A DNA stretch of 64,000 bases, from contig NZ_VCDI01000005.1 of NCBI RefSeq assembly GCF_005844085.1, forward strand, positions 62,001-126,000, in the 5' to 3' direction. Of this stretch, positions 36,152 through 45,000 are shown piece by piece. A program made the translations under genes and the position numbers. This DNA comes from Lichenicoccus roseus. Lineage in GTDB: Bacteria; Pseudomonadota; Alphaproteobacteria; Acetobacterales; Acetobacteraceae. Position 1 is the first letter of the stretch. Each line of letters begins with the position of its first letter. The notes under the pieces are model-generated. The model had not been told where the DNA came from, made no database searches, and saw nothing but the letters and a program-made list of their open reading frames with translations.

Positions 36152-36838
36152 ATGCTCGCTTTGATCATCGGCGCATCACGCGGCCTGGGGCTCGGCCTCG
36201 CGCGGGAATATCTGCAGCGCGGCTGGGACGTGATCGGCACCGTCCGCCCGGGTGCCGCGCAGGGCCCGCTGCACGCGCTGGCGAAGGAACATGCCAGGCT
36301 CTCGCTGGCCGAAGCCGACGTCACCCGGCCCGCGACTTTCGCCGGTCTCGACGACGCGGTCGGCGGCCGGCCGCTCGACCTGCTGTTCGTGGTCGCCGGC
36401 ATCTCGAACGGCCCGGGCGAGACGCTCTCCGACATCACCGACGAGGCATTCGCGCACATCCTGCTGACCAACGCGCTCGGACCGATGCGCGCGGTGCGGG
36501 CGCTGGCCCCGCTGGTCGCCAAGCCGGATGGCGTGATCGCGGTGATGACGTCCGGCCTCGGCAGCGTCGCCAACAACACCAGCGGCGGCTGGACCGGCTA
36601 CCGCGCCAGCAAGGCGGCGCTGAACACCATGCTGCGCAGCTACGCCGCCGAGAACAAGGGCGATCCACGGGCGATGCTGGCAATCGATCCGGGCTGGGTG
36701 CGCACCGACATGGGTGGCGCGGACGCGACCCTCGATGTCGAGACCAGCGCGCGCGGCATGGCCAACGCCATCGCTGCCCGCGCGGGAAGCCCGGGCAGCC
36801 AATACGTGTCGTACGAGAACAAGGACATCGCCTGGTAG
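36152..36838 (+). CDS. Short-chain dehydrogenase/reductase (C-factor-like)
   Basis: A 228-residue SDR. The cofactor motif is GASRGLGLGLA near residue 7, the mid-domain segment reads LLFVVAGISNGPG in place of NNAG, and the catalytic Tyr-Lys are in YRASKAALN, with Ser in MTSGLGS upstream. DPGWVRTDMGG follows, as in C-factor/carbonyl reductase-type SDRs. Substrate cannot be predicted. It is encoded 16 bp after the nucleoside hydrolase gene and its stop abuts the DUF1489 start. Confidence 0.83.
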   Translation: MLALIIGASRGLGLGLAREYLQRGWDVIGTVRPGAAQGPLHALAKEHARLSLAEADVTRPATFAGLDDAVGGRPLDLLFVVAGISNGPGETLSDITDEAFAHILLTNALGPMRAVRALAPLVAKPDGVIAVMTSGLGSVANNTSGGWTGYRASKAALNTMLRSYAAENKGDPRAMLAIDPGWVRTDMGGADATLDVETSARGMANAIAARAGSPGSQYVSYENKDIAW

Positions 36839-37270
36839 GTGCTGCACCTGATCAAACTGGCGGTCGGCGCCCCCGACATCGAGACGCTCGTCCGGTTCCA
36901 GTCGGACCGGGCGCGGAACAGCGACGCGCACGGCCGCCGGCCGTTCCTGCGCACCCGAAACCATCCGCGCCGTGCCGACGAGATCCTCGATGGCGGTTCG
37001 CTGTACTGGGTGATGGCTGGCGTGCTGCTTTGCCGGCAGGAGGTGGCGGAGTTCGTGCCGGATCATCGCGACGACGGCTCTCCGTGCATCGCGATCATCC
37101 TGCAGGGACCTCCGGTGCCGGTGCTGCCGCGCCTGGTGCGTCCGTTCCAGGGCTGGCGCTACCTCACGCCGGCGGATGCGCCGGCGGATCTGGGGTTGCA
37201 GCCTGACGCAGGCGGTGACGTGCTGCCGGCCTCGCTGCGTCGCGAGCTGGCGGCGCTCTGCCTGCTCTAG
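36839..37270 (+). CDS. DUF1489 family protein
   Basis: A 143-residue protein read from GTG 36839, directly after the SDR stop. HLIKLAVGAPDIETL at the N-terminus, RTRNHPRRADEILDGGSLYWVMAG in the middle, and a RPFQGWRYL motif are DUF1489 marks, a family confined largely to alphaproteobacteria with no known function. No signal peptide or membrane segment is present. Confidence 0.87.
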   Translation: MLHLIKLAVGAPDIETLVRFQSDRARNSDAHGRRPFLRTRNHPRRADEILDGGSLYWVMAGVLLCRQEVAEFVPDHRDDGSPCIAIILQGPPVPVLPRLVRPFQGWRYLTPADAPADLGLQPDAGGDVLPASLRRELAALCLL

Positions 37271-37384
37271 CACCCTGCTTCTGTGGCTTATCAGCACTCC
37301 ACATGACGCAATCGCGCCCGTGTCCACCCGCAGGCGTAACCTCGGATTGATTGCGGCAGCGCGACGGCTCACCATCCGCCGGCA

Positions 37385-38602
37385 ATGACCCGGCCGCCGT
37401 TCCTGCGCGCCTCGATCCTGGGCGCCATGCTGATGCTGACTGCCTGCAGCGGCGGCCAGCGCGTGGCCTATGGTCCGGGCCGCACCGACTACCCCGAGCC
37501 GGGACCGCCCGGCGACCCCTGGCGGCCCTACATCCGGCAGGCCGCGAACCGCTTCAGCGTGCCGCAGCAATGGATCCGGGCGGTGATGCGGCAGGAGTCC
37601 GGCGGCCAGGAATATCGCTACGGCCAGCCGATCGTCTCCGGCGCAGGCGCAATGGGACTGATGCAGCTTATGCCGGCCACCTACGCCGACATGCAGGCGC
37701 AGAACGGTCTCGGCAGCGACCCGTTCGAGCCGCACGACAACATCATGGCCGGCACCGCCTATATCCGGCTGATGTACGACCGCTATGGCGCACCGGCCTT
37801 CCTCGCGGCCTACAACGCCGGCCCGCAGCGGCTCGACGACTACCTCAACACCGGCCGGTCGCTGCCGAACGAGACGGTGGACTACGTCGCGTCGATCGCG
37901 CCCAATCTCGGCACGGAGCTGGCCATGAGCGGTCCGCTGGCGACCTATGCCGACAACAGCCGGAACCTCGCCTACGTGCCACCCTCGGCGCCGGTGCGGC
38001 TGGCTTCCTGGCACGCACGGTCGCGGCAAGCCGGCGCCTGCTGGCACGATCAGGATGCGGCGTACGACCCGGAAGCGCCTTGCCAGCCGGCACCGGTGCA
38101 ACCCGTCGTGCAGGCTGCGTCGTACGCCCCCGCGTCCTATGCCCCGCCCGCCGCATCGAACATCGGCTGCGGGCAGGATCCCGACGCCGCCTACGATCCT
38201 TCCGCGCCCTGCCGGCCCGCCTCCGGCTGGCAAGCGCCGGCTCCTCCGGTGGTCTCGGCGATCGCCATGCCGGCCCCGCCTGCCCCCGCACCGCGCGCTC
38301 CTGCCTACGCGCCTGCCTACGCCAACGTCTCCTACGCGCCGCCGGCGTTCGGCGACTGGTCGATCCAGGTCGGCGCCTACAACTCCCCCGGACAGGCCCG
38401 TTTCGCGACCACGATGGCGCGACAGGCCGCCTATGCGCAGCTTGCGGCGGCACGCAGCCTGGTGATGCAGACCAGCCGCTTCGGCGGCGCCGTATTGTAT
38501 CGCGCCCGCCTCGCCGGGCTCGCGCGGCCCGGCGCGGGAGCTGCCTGCGCCGCCCTCGGCGGACACGACATCCCGTGCATGGTGGTGCCGCCCGGCGGTT
38601 GA
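37385..38602 (+). CDS. Lytic transglycosylase lipoprotein with two Cys-bracketed repeats and SPOR domain
   Basis: A 405-residue envelope protein. The lipobox LTACS (Cys near residue 21) suggests lipidation. The SLT domain (about 45-175) has AVMRQESGGQEY with catalytic Glu, GAMGLMQLMPATY and AAYNAGPQRLDDY. After a Pro/Ala-rich linker come two 15-residue modules, C-x2-D-x-D-A-A-Y-D-P-x-A-P-C, at 219-233 and 262-276. A SPOR domain (about 322-400, WSIQVGAYNSPGQARF) ends the protein and should target denuded glycan at septa. Its expected role is peptidoglycan cleavage during division. The doubled Cys motif is unusual. Confidence 0.88.
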   Translation: MTRPPFLRASILGAMLMLTACSGGQRVAYGPGRTDYPEPGPPGDPWRPYIRQAANRFSVPQQWIRAVMRQESGGQEYRYGQPIVSGAGAMGLMQLMPATYADMQAQNGLGSDPFEPHDNIMAGTAYIRLMYDRYGAPAFLAAYNAGPQRLDDYLNTGRSLPNETVDYVASIAPNLGTELAMSGPLATYADNSRNLAYVPPSAPVRLASWHARSRQAGACWHDQDAAYDPEAPCQPAPVQPVVQAASYAPASYAPPAASNIGCGQDPDAAYDPSAPCRPASGWQAPAPPVVSAIAMPAPPAPAPRAPAYAPAYANVSYAPPAFGDWSIQVGAYNSPGQARFATTMARQAAYAQLAAARSLVMQTSRFGGAVLYRARLAGLARPGAGAACAALGGHDIPCMVVPPGG

Positions 38603-38677
38603 CCGGCCGATCCTCCGGGATCGATGGCCGAACCGCATCGTCGCTGCCTCGTTCTCGAAGCAGGACAGGAGAGCAGC

Positions 38678-39079
38678 ATGGCCAAAATCATCGATCTCGC
38701 CCCGCACGATCCGCTGCCCAACGGACCGGCGGTGGTGGTGATGCGACGCTTCGAGGAGGATGACCCGAAGACGGTGATGATCGAGCTGATCGCCATCGAC
38801 GCCGATCGAAGCGAGGGCAACGCCCGCATGACCGACGCGCACGGCGCCCCGCTCTCCTTCGAGGAGGCGACCCGGCAGGCGTCCGAGCGCGCCCATGCGG
38901 CCAGCATCGAGACCATCTACCGGATCGACCGCACCGCCGGCCCGGTGGAGCGTGAGATCGCGGCGCATGGCGGCGACCACAGCGCTTCGAGCGACATGGT
39001 CGATAGCGATGTCGAGGACGGCGAGACCGGCGGCGACATGCGCGACCACAACCACAACGAGGCGCCGCGCCGGTTCTGA
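38678..39079 (+). CDS. Small acidic uncharacterised protein
   Basis: A 133-residue product from ATG 38678, preceded by AGGAGA eleven bases upstream; the frame extends to 38624 but without a ribosome site. The first ~90 residues appear folded (VVVMRRFEEDDPKTVMIELIAIDAD, FEEATRQASERAHAASIETIYRID), while the tail is Asp/Glu/His-rich and probably disordered. No family is recognised. It follows the transglycosylase gene by 75 bp. Confidence 0.65.
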   Translation: MAKIIDLAPHDPLPNGPAVVVMRRFEEDDPKTVMIELIAIDADRSEGNARMTDAHGAPLSFEEATRQASERAHAASIETIYRIDRTAGPVEREIAAHGGDHSASSDMVDSDVEDGETGGDMRDHNHNEAPRRF

Positions 39080-39084
39080 CGACG

Positions 39085-40122
39085 TCAGGTGCTGGCGCGC
39101 ACCTCCAGCCGGAAGCCGACATCGATGCGCGCCGGCCCGGACGCGTGGCCCTGGATCCGGCCGAGCAGCTTGCGGGCAGCGATTTCGCCGATCTGCTGGC
39201 GCGGCGAGACGATGGTGGTGAGCGGCGGCGTGGTCAGGGCGCTGATTTCAAGGCCGTTGAAGCCGGCGATCGCCACCCGCGCCGGCACCACGATGCCCTC
39301 GCGCTGCGCCCGCAGCAGGGCGCCGACGGCGAGGTCGTCATTGGCGAAGAACAGGGCATCGAGCTCAGGCGCGGCCTCGAGCGTCGCCATCAGCGCGTTC
39401 CCGCCGACCTGCGCGCTGGATTTCTGGTCATGCTCGAACGGTGGCCGCCGGGCCAGCCCTGCCGCCGCCAGCGCCTGGTCCAGGCCCCGGTAGCGCTGTG
39501 CCGCACGATAGTCCTGCTTCAGCCGGCCACCGATGAAGCCGATCTGCCGGTAGCCCCGCTCGACCAGGTGCTGCCCCATCGTCTCACCGGCGCGGACGTG
39601 CGACAGGCCGACATTCATGTCGATCGGCCGGGCGCCCAGTTCCATGATCTCGACCAGCGGCCGGCCATAGCCACGCAGCAGGGTCCGCGTGCGCTCGGCG
39701 TGCCGCATGCCGGCGACGATCAGTCCGGCGGGCGACCAGCCGAGCAGGGTCGCGACCAGCTTGCTTTCGCGGTCCAGGTCGTACTGGGTATTGCCGAGCA
39801 GCGGCTGGTAGCCGGCCTCCTCCAGCACCTGCTGGATGCCCTGGATCACCTCGATGAACACCGCGTTGGACAGCGACGGCACGATCACCGGGATGATCCG
39901 GCTCGCTGCCGAGGCCAGCGCGCCGGCATACTGGTTGCGCACGTAGCCGAGCGCGCTCACCGCCTCTTCGACCTGTGCCCGCAACGCGGCGGAGACGCTG
40001 TCCGGCGCGTTGAGCGCACGCGAAACCGTGATCGGTGCGACGCCCGCGCGCTCGGCGACATCCTTCAGCGTCACGGCGCCGCTATGCGCACGGCGGCGAA
40101 CCGCCATTCTCGTCGATGTCAT
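39085..40122 (-). CDS. LacI-family transcriptional regulator of the tetronate locus
   Basis: A 345-residue regulator with an N-terminal LacI helix-turn-helix (VTLKDVAERAGVAPITVSRALNAP, residues 17-40), a YVRNQYAGALAS hinge, and a periplasmic-binding-type effector domain (about 75-345). Layout and core (GLIVAGMRHAERTR, IGFIGG, DALFFANDDLAVGAL) resemble gluconate-type GntR/LacI repressors. It is divergent from the ABC importer operon, and the palindrome at 40191-40204 lies between them, so it probably represses the importer and enzymes until a sugar acid or its derivative binds. Confidence 0.88.
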   Translation of the reverse strand: MTSTRMAVRRRAHSGAVTLKDVAERAGVAPITVSRALNAPDSVSAALRAQVEEAVSALGYVRNQYAGALASAASRIIPVIVPSLSNAVFIEVIQGIQQVLEEAGYQPLLGNTQYDLDRESKLVATLLGWSPAGLIVAGMRHAERTRTLLRGYGRPLVEIMELGARPIDMNVGLSHVRAGETMGQHLVERGYRQIGFIGGRLKQDYRAAQRYRGLDQALAAAGLARRPPFEHDQKSSAQVGGNALMATLEAAPELDALFFANDDLAVGALLRAQREGIVVPARVAIAGFNGLEISALTTPPLTTIVSPRQQIGEIAARKLLGRIQGHASGPARIDVGFRLEVRAST

Positions 40123-40190
40123 TGCAGCAGAAGCATAGACGGCGGGCCTCAGCGCGCCAATAAGCCCGGACCCTGGTGGTACGAATTTGT

Positions 40191-40204
40191 TGGTTGCGCT
40201 ACCA
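40191..40204. promoter_or_regulatory. Probable LacI-family operator TGGTTGCGCTACCA
   Basis: A 14-bp sequence that is an inverted repeat in all but the fifth base pair from each end (TGGTnGCGCnACCA), centred on the CG step typical of LacI-family sites. It lies 68 bp upstream of the LacI start and 93 bp upstream of the ABC ATPase start, between the divergent genes. A 12/14 match on the other strand occurs at 46617-46630 in the otnC/ltnD promoter region. Confidence 0.6.
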
Positions 40205-40297
40205 TGGCCGCCCCGCTACGGTCCGTGCCAAGCAACGTCGCGCCGAGCGGCGGCAGCGATTGCCCGAGTTGAACGGGCATCCGGGAAGTCCATCGAG

Positions 40298-41842
40298 ATG
40301 TCTTACGCCGCAGCAGAAACGGCCCCCGTCGCCGCTGGCCACTATCAGGCCACCGAGGTCACCAAGACGTTCGGGAGCGTCTCCGTCCTGCGTGGGGTCA
40401 GCCTGACGCTCCGGCCCGGCCGCATCCACACGATGATGGGCGAGAACGGCGCCGGCAAATCCACGCTGTTCAAGATCCTTTCCGGGCTGCTTCGCCCCAC
40501 CACCGGCGAGTTGCGCCTCGATGGCGCCCCGGTCGCGTTCTCGGCCCCGCACGATGCCCACCAGCGCGGCATCTACCTGGTGCCGCAGGAGCCGGCGCTG
40601 ATGCCGGAGCTGACGGTGGCGGAGACCATGTTCGTGGGCCAGCTGCCGACGCGTGCAGGGTTCCCCCGCCGGGTCGACTGGCCCGGACTTCGCCGGCAGG
40701 CGCAGCAGGCGCTGTCGTCGCTGGGTCTCGCCATCGATGTCGGCCAGCTCGCGCGCCATCTGTCGATCGCGCAGCAGCAGCAGGTGGAGTGCGCCAAGGC
40801 GCTGCTGCGCGGCTGCCGCATCATCCTGTTCGACGAGCCCACCTCGCCGCTCACCAGTCACGAGGTCGAGCGGCTGTTCGGCATCATGCGGCGGCTGCGC
40901 GACGATGGCTGCACGCTCGGCTTCATCAGCCATCGCATGGACGAGGTGCTCGACATCAGCGACGATATCAGCGTGCTGCGCGATGGGGCGCTGGTCGACA
41001 CCGTGGATCGCAGCGGCTTCGACCGCGTCAGGCTACTGTCGCAGATGGTCGGGCGCGAGATGCGGGTCATCCCCCGTCGCACGGCCTCGTTCAGCACCGG
41101 CCGGCCGATGCTGCAGGTCGAAGGTCTGGCGCACGCCCCCCGCTTCCACGATGTCGGCTTCACGCTCCACGAAGGCGAGGTGCTCGGGCTTGCCGGCCTC
41201 GTCGGCGCCGGACGCACCGAGATCGCCGAGACCATCTTCGGTATCCGGACGCCGGATGCCGGGCATGTCCGCCTCGGTGGCGACGAGATCACCGGCCTCG
41301 CGCCGCATGCCATCATCCGCCGCGGCCTGGTCTATGTGCCGGAGGATCGTGCACGGCACGGCGCGATCCTGCCGATGACCATCACCGAGAACATCACCTC
41401 CGGCCTGCTCGACCGGCTGCGCCAGCGCTTCGGCCTGATCGACCGGAACGACGAGGACCGTACCGGGGCGGCCATCGTCACGCAGTACCGCGTCCGCTGC
41501 GCCGGCATCGACCAGCCGCTGCGGCAGCTTTCCGGCGGCAACCAGCAGAAGGTGGTGTTCGGCAAATGGATGGGGCTGCAGCCGCGCGTCGCCATCCTGG
41601 ACGAGCCGACACGCGGCGTCGATGTCGGCGCCAAGGATGAGATCTACGAGCTGATCGAGGAACTCGCCAAGGCGGGTCTCGCGATCCTGGTCATCTCGTC
41701 GGAGATGGAGGAGCTGGTGCGGCTGTGCGACCGCGTGCTGTCGATCTACGAGGGCCGCATCGTGGCCGAGATCGAGGGCGCCGATATCACGCCGGCGCGC
41801 GTCGGCCAGTCCTATCTGAGCCGCGACGGCCTGGCTGCATGA
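40298..41842 (+). CDS. Two-domain sugar ABC ATPase (RbsA/RhaT-like)
   Basis: A 514-residue fused ATPase of the CUT2 class. The N-terminal domain has Walker A GENGAGKST, signature LSIAQQQ and DEPTSPLT; the C-terminal domain has the usual degenerate Walker A (GLVGAGRTE), LSGGNQQKVVFGKW and DEPTRGVDVGAK. This pattern is normal for RbsA-like proteins. It drives import with the two permeases at 41839-43927. It is the first gene of the operon, and the start ATG 40298 is chosen over an open upstream frame that runs through the operator. It overlaps the first permease by ATGA. Confidence 0.9.
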   Translation: MSYAAAETAPVAAGHYQATEVTKTFGSVSVLRGVSLTLRPGRIHTMMGENGAGKSTLFKILSGLLRPTTGELRLDGAPVAFSAPHDAHQRGIYLVPQEPALMPELTVAETMFVGQLPTRAGFPRRVDWPGLRRQAQQALSSLGLAIDVGQLARHLSIAQQQQVECAKALLRGCRIILFDEPTSPLTSHEVERLFGIMRRLRDDGCTLGFISHRMDEVLDISDDISVLRDGALVDTVDRSGFDRVRLLSQMVGREMRVIPRRTASFSTGRPMLQVEGLAHAPRFHDVGFTLHEGEVLGLAGLVGAGRTEIAETIFGIRTPDAGHVRLGGDEITGLAPHAIIRRGLVYVPEDRARHGAILPMTITENITSGLLDRLRQRFGLIDRNDEDRTGAAIVTQYRVRCAGIDQPLRQLSGGNQQKVVFGKWMGLQPRVAILDEPTRGVDVGAKDEIYELIEELAKAGLAILVISSEMEELVRLCDRVLSIYEGRIVAEIEGADITPARVGQSYLSRDGLAA

Positions 41843-42858
41843 CCACGTTGCCGCTGCCCGCCGCCGGGGTTCCGGAGCGCGAGATGAGCGCAGCCGCGCC
41901 ACGACGCAGCCGGCGCGAGGTGCGCGAGATCACCCTCATCGTCGCCACCGCACTGACCATCGTGACCGTCGGCCTCTTCAACCATGGCTTCATGTCGACG
42001 CAGAACCTGCGCTTCATGCTGCTGAACTCGGTGGTGCTGTCGCTGGTCGCACTCGGCCAGACCCTGGTGATCGCCACCCGCGGCATCGACCTCTCGGTGG
42101 CGCCGGTGATGGGCCTGACCGCGGTGGTGACCGGCCTGCTCGCGCAATCGAGCGGGTTGCCCTTGGTGGGCGCGGTCGGAATCGCCATCGTGCTCGGCCT
42201 GTTGCTCGGCACGCTGAACGGCCTGCTGGTCGCACGCCTCGCGATCCCGCCGATCATCACCACGCTCGGCACCTACAGCCTGTACAGCGGCCTGGTGTTC
42301 GTCTACTCCAACGGCACCCAGGTCGACTCCGTGCCGCGTGCCTATGCGACGCTCGGCAACGGCTTCGTCGCACCGTTCATCCCGGTCCCGATCGCCGTCG
42401 TGGTGCTGGCGGTGGCGTTGCTGCTGGTCTGGTTCATGCTGAACCACACGCGCTTCGGCCGCGCCATCCTGGCCGTCGGCAACAACGACGCCGCCGCCTA
42501 CAATGCCGGCATCGGCGTCACCGGCGTGAAGGTGCGCGTCTATGCGCTGTCCGGTCTGCTGGCCGCGATCGCCGGGCTGATGTTCGTCTGCTACACCGGC
42601 TCGGCCACCGTCACCACCGGCACCGGCGATCATGTCGAGTTGCAATCCATCGCGGTGGCGCTGATCGGCGGCACCGCGATCGCCGGCGGGCGCGGCAACG
42701 TCGTCGGCACCGTGCTCGGTTCGCTGTTCCTGAGCGTCATCCTGACCGCGCTGGTGTTCATCCATGTGCCGCCGATCTGGTACTCCGCCGGCGAGGGGCT
42801 GATGATCCTGGTCACCGTCACCGCCGGCATGCGGCAGAACCGCGGCGGGGCGAACTGA
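41839..42858 (+). CDS. Sugar ABC transporter permease 1
   Basis: A 339-residue CUT2 permease (RbsC/AraH type) with eight to ten hydrophobic segments. GQTLVIATRGIDLSVAP near residue 73 is the family signature; AVGNNDAAAYNAGIGV and the LIGGTAIAGGRGNVVGTVLG ending are also typical. A short basic cytoplasmic N-terminus precedes the first helix. The start overlaps the ATPase stop. With permease 2 it forms a heterodimeric channel, as in rhamnose and AI-2 importers. Confidence 0.9.
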   Translation: MTTLPLPAAGVPEREMSAAAPRRSRREVREITLIVATALTIVTVGLFNHGFMSTQNLRFMLLNSVVLSLVALGQTLVIATRGIDLSVAPVMGLTAVVTGLLAQSSGLPLVGAVGIAIVLGLLLGTLNGLLVARLAIPPIITTLGTYSLYSGLVFVYSNGTQVDSVPRAYATLGNGFVAPFIPVPIAVVVLAVALLLVWFMLNHTRFGRAILAVGNNDAAAYNAGIGVTGVKVRVYALSGLLAAIAGLMFVCYTGSATVTTGTGDHVELQSIAVALIGGTAIAGGRGNVVGTVLGSLFLSVILTALVFIHVPPIWYSAGEGLMILVTVTAGMRQNRGGAN

Positions 42859-42859
42859 C

Positions 42860-43927
42860 ATGGCCGATCCGAGCAACCCGGGCCGCAACGAGGTCACCGC
42901 GCGCCGCCGCAACGCCGCCCGGCTGCCTCTCGATGGCTGGGAGCGCTCGCTGCTGGTGCTGCTGGTGCTGCTGGTCGCCGGCCTCTGCCTGTCGGTCGAC
43001 GGCTTCTATCCAGGCTTCGCCGGCTTCCTGGCGCTCACCGAGAACTTCCTGCCGTTCGGCCTGGTAGCGCTCGGCCTGACCACGGTGATCCTGACCGGCG
43101 GGATCGACCTCTCGGTCGGCGCCACCGCAGGGCTGTCGGCAATCGTCATGGCCGAGCTGTGGAGCGGCCTGCACGTCTCGATCTGGCTGGCGGCGGTGGT
43201 CGGGCTGCTGGCCGGCGGCGTGCTCGGCGCCGTCAATGGCCTGATCATCACCCGGCTGCGCACCGAACCGCTGATCGCAACGCTGGCCACCAGCTTCATC
43301 TATGCCAGCATCGCCACCGCGCTCGCCGGCCCCTCGCCGCCGGCGGGTTTCCCGGACGCCTTCAACCTGATCGGCACCGGCACCCTGATCGGCCCGATCC
43401 CGCTGCAGCTGGTGCTGTTCTCCGTGCTCGCCCTGCTGTTCACGCTGCTCCTGCAATACAGCACCTTCGGCCGTCGCATCGTCATGGTCGGCTACAGCAG
43501 CGAGGCAGCCCGCTACAGCGGCCTGCGCATCGACCGCATCGTGCTCAGCGCCTACGTGATCAGCGGCGTCATGTCGGCGTTCGCCGGCATCGTGCTCGCC
43601 GCCTACTACAGCGCGGTGCGTCCCGACATGGGCGACGTGCTGCTGCTCAGCACCATCACCATCGTGGTGCTCGGCGGCGTCAGCATCTTCGGTGGCGAGG
43701 GGACCATCGCCGGCGTGGTGATCGCCGTCCTGCTGCTGGGCTTCCTGCGCCAGGGCATGCTGATCGCAGGCTATTCCGACATGGTCACCACGATGCTGAC
43801 CGGCGCCATCCTGCTCGGCGCCATCGCGATCAAGAATATCCTGTCGGGACGTGGCACCGGGCTCGCCGCGCTGCTGACACGGATACGCGGCCGCCGGCCT
43901 GCAACGACAGGCAGCGCCGCGGAATGA
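42860..43927 (+). CDS. Sugar ABC transporter permease 2
   Basis: A 355-residue CUT2 permease beginning 1 bp after permease 1. Signature GLTTVILTGGIDLSVGA near residue 72 and the VVLGGVSIFGGEGTIAGVV ending are intact. Two different permeases with a fused ATPase match the RhaSTPQ or Lsr arrangement rather than RbsABC. The cytoplasmic C-terminus is basic and short. The binding-protein gene follows 34 bp later. Confidence 0.9.
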   Translation: MADPSNPGRNEVTARRRNAARLPLDGWERSLLVLLVLLVAGLCLSVDGFYPGFAGFLALTENFLPFGLVALGLTTVILTGGIDLSVGATAGLSAIVMAELWSGLHVSIWLAAVVGLLAGGVLGAVNGLIITRLRTEPLIATLATSFIYASIATALAGPSPPAGFPDAFNLIGTGTLIGPIPLQLVLFSVLALLFTLLLQYSTFGRRIVMVGYSSEAARYSGLRIDRIVLSAYVISGVMSAFAGIVLAAYYSAVRPDMGDVLLLSTITIVVLGGVSIFGGEGTIAGVVIAVLLLGFLRQGMLIAGYSDMVTTMLTGAILLGAIAIKNILSGRGTGLAALLTRIRGRRPATTGSAAE

Positions 43928-43961
43928 ACGTCACGACCTCAACCAGGGAAACAGGAACTCC

Positions 43962-44969
43962 ATGACCTCCTCACTCTCCTACCGGCTTCGCGCGGCACTG
44001 TTGGCGGGTCCCCTGATGCTGGCCGGGCTCGTCTCGGCGCATGCCGCCGACATCGACACCGGCAAGCGCATCAAGGTCGCGATGGTGCCGAAGCTGGTCG
44101 GGCTGTCGGTGTTCAAGGCGAACCAGCAGGGCGCCGAGACCGCGGCGAAATCGCTCAATATCGACTTCCTCTATACCGGCCCGGTCACCGCCTCCGCGCA
44201 GGGACAGGTGGACGTGTTCAACAGCCTGATCGCGCGCCGCTTCAACGTCATCACGACCACCTCGAACAACCCGACGCAGCTGGCACCCGCGCTCAAGCGC
44301 GCCCGCAAGCAGGGCATCAAGGTGGTGTCGTACGACAGCGACGTGGCGGCTGACGCGCGCGACTTCTTCATCCAGAACACCGACTATGCCGAGTTCGGCA
44401 AGGCGCTGGTCGAATCCGTCGCCAAGTACATCAAGCCCGACGCCGAGATCGCGATCCTGTCCTCGACGCCGGATGCCACGATCCAGAACGAGTGGATCAA
44501 CGCGCTCAAGACCTATCTCTCGGCGCACTACCCGAACATCAAGATCGTGACCACCCAGTATGGCCAGTCGAGCCCGTCGCAGTCGCTGACCGCCGGTCTC
44601 AATATCCTGCAGGCCAACCCGAACGTGACCGCGATCATCGCCCCCGACGGTGCGGCCGAGGTAGGCGCCGCCGCCGCTGTCGAGAAGCTCGGCAAGTCCG
44701 GCAAGGTGGTCGTCGGCGGGTGCAGCGATCCGAACTCGATCCGGCAATACGTGAAGTCGGGCACCATCCGCGAGACCCCGCTCTGGGACGAGGTCAAGGA
44801 AGGCGAGCTGGTGATGTACGTGGCGCGGCTGGCGGCCAACAACGCGATCGGGCCGAACAGCACCTTCACCGCGGGCGACCTCGGCACCTTCACCGCGAAG
44901 AACAAGGTGATCGTGTTCAGCAAGCCGCTGGTGTTCAACAAGGACAACATCGACCAGTACCAGTTCTGA
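43962..44969 (+). CDS. Sugar ABC substrate-binding protein (RhaS/LsrB-like)
   Basis: A 335-residue type I periplasmic binding protein with a Sec signal peptide (LAGPLMLAGLVSAHAAD, cleavage near AHA). The mature part reads KVAMVPKLVGLSVFKANQQGAETAAK, with FNVITTTSNNPTQLAPAL and GIKVVSYDSDVAADARDFFIQNTDY, the pattern of RhaS and LsrB proteins. It should bind a small sugar, polyol or sugar acid; the downstream tetronate enzymes suggest a C4 compound such as threonate, erythronate or a related polyol. Confidence 0.88.
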   Translation: MTSSLSYRLRAALLAGPLMLAGLVSAHAADIDTGKRIKVAMVPKLVGLSVFKANQQGAETAAKSLNIDFLYTGPVTASAQGQVDVFNSLIARRFNVITTTSNNPTQLAPALKRARKQGIKVVSYDSDVAADARDFFIQNTDYAEFGKALVESVAKYIKPDAEIAILSSTPDATIQNEWINALKTYLSAHYPNIKIVTTQYGQSSPSQSLTAGLNILQANPNVTAIIAPDGAAEVGAAAAVEKLGKSGKVVVGGCSDPNSIRQYVKSGTIRETPLWDEVKEGELVMYVARLAANNAIGPNSTFTAGDLGTFTAKNKVIVFSKPLVFNKDNIDQYQF

Positions 44970-45000
44970 CCGGGACGGGTCGCGTTACAAGGATAGCAGA

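Noticed and set aside
36176-39055. 959-residue open frame on the minus strand
   Set aside because: It lies antisense to the SDR, DUF1489 and transglycosylase genes, has low-complexity Arg/Gly/Val composition and no domain; typical of frames opposite GC-rich genes.
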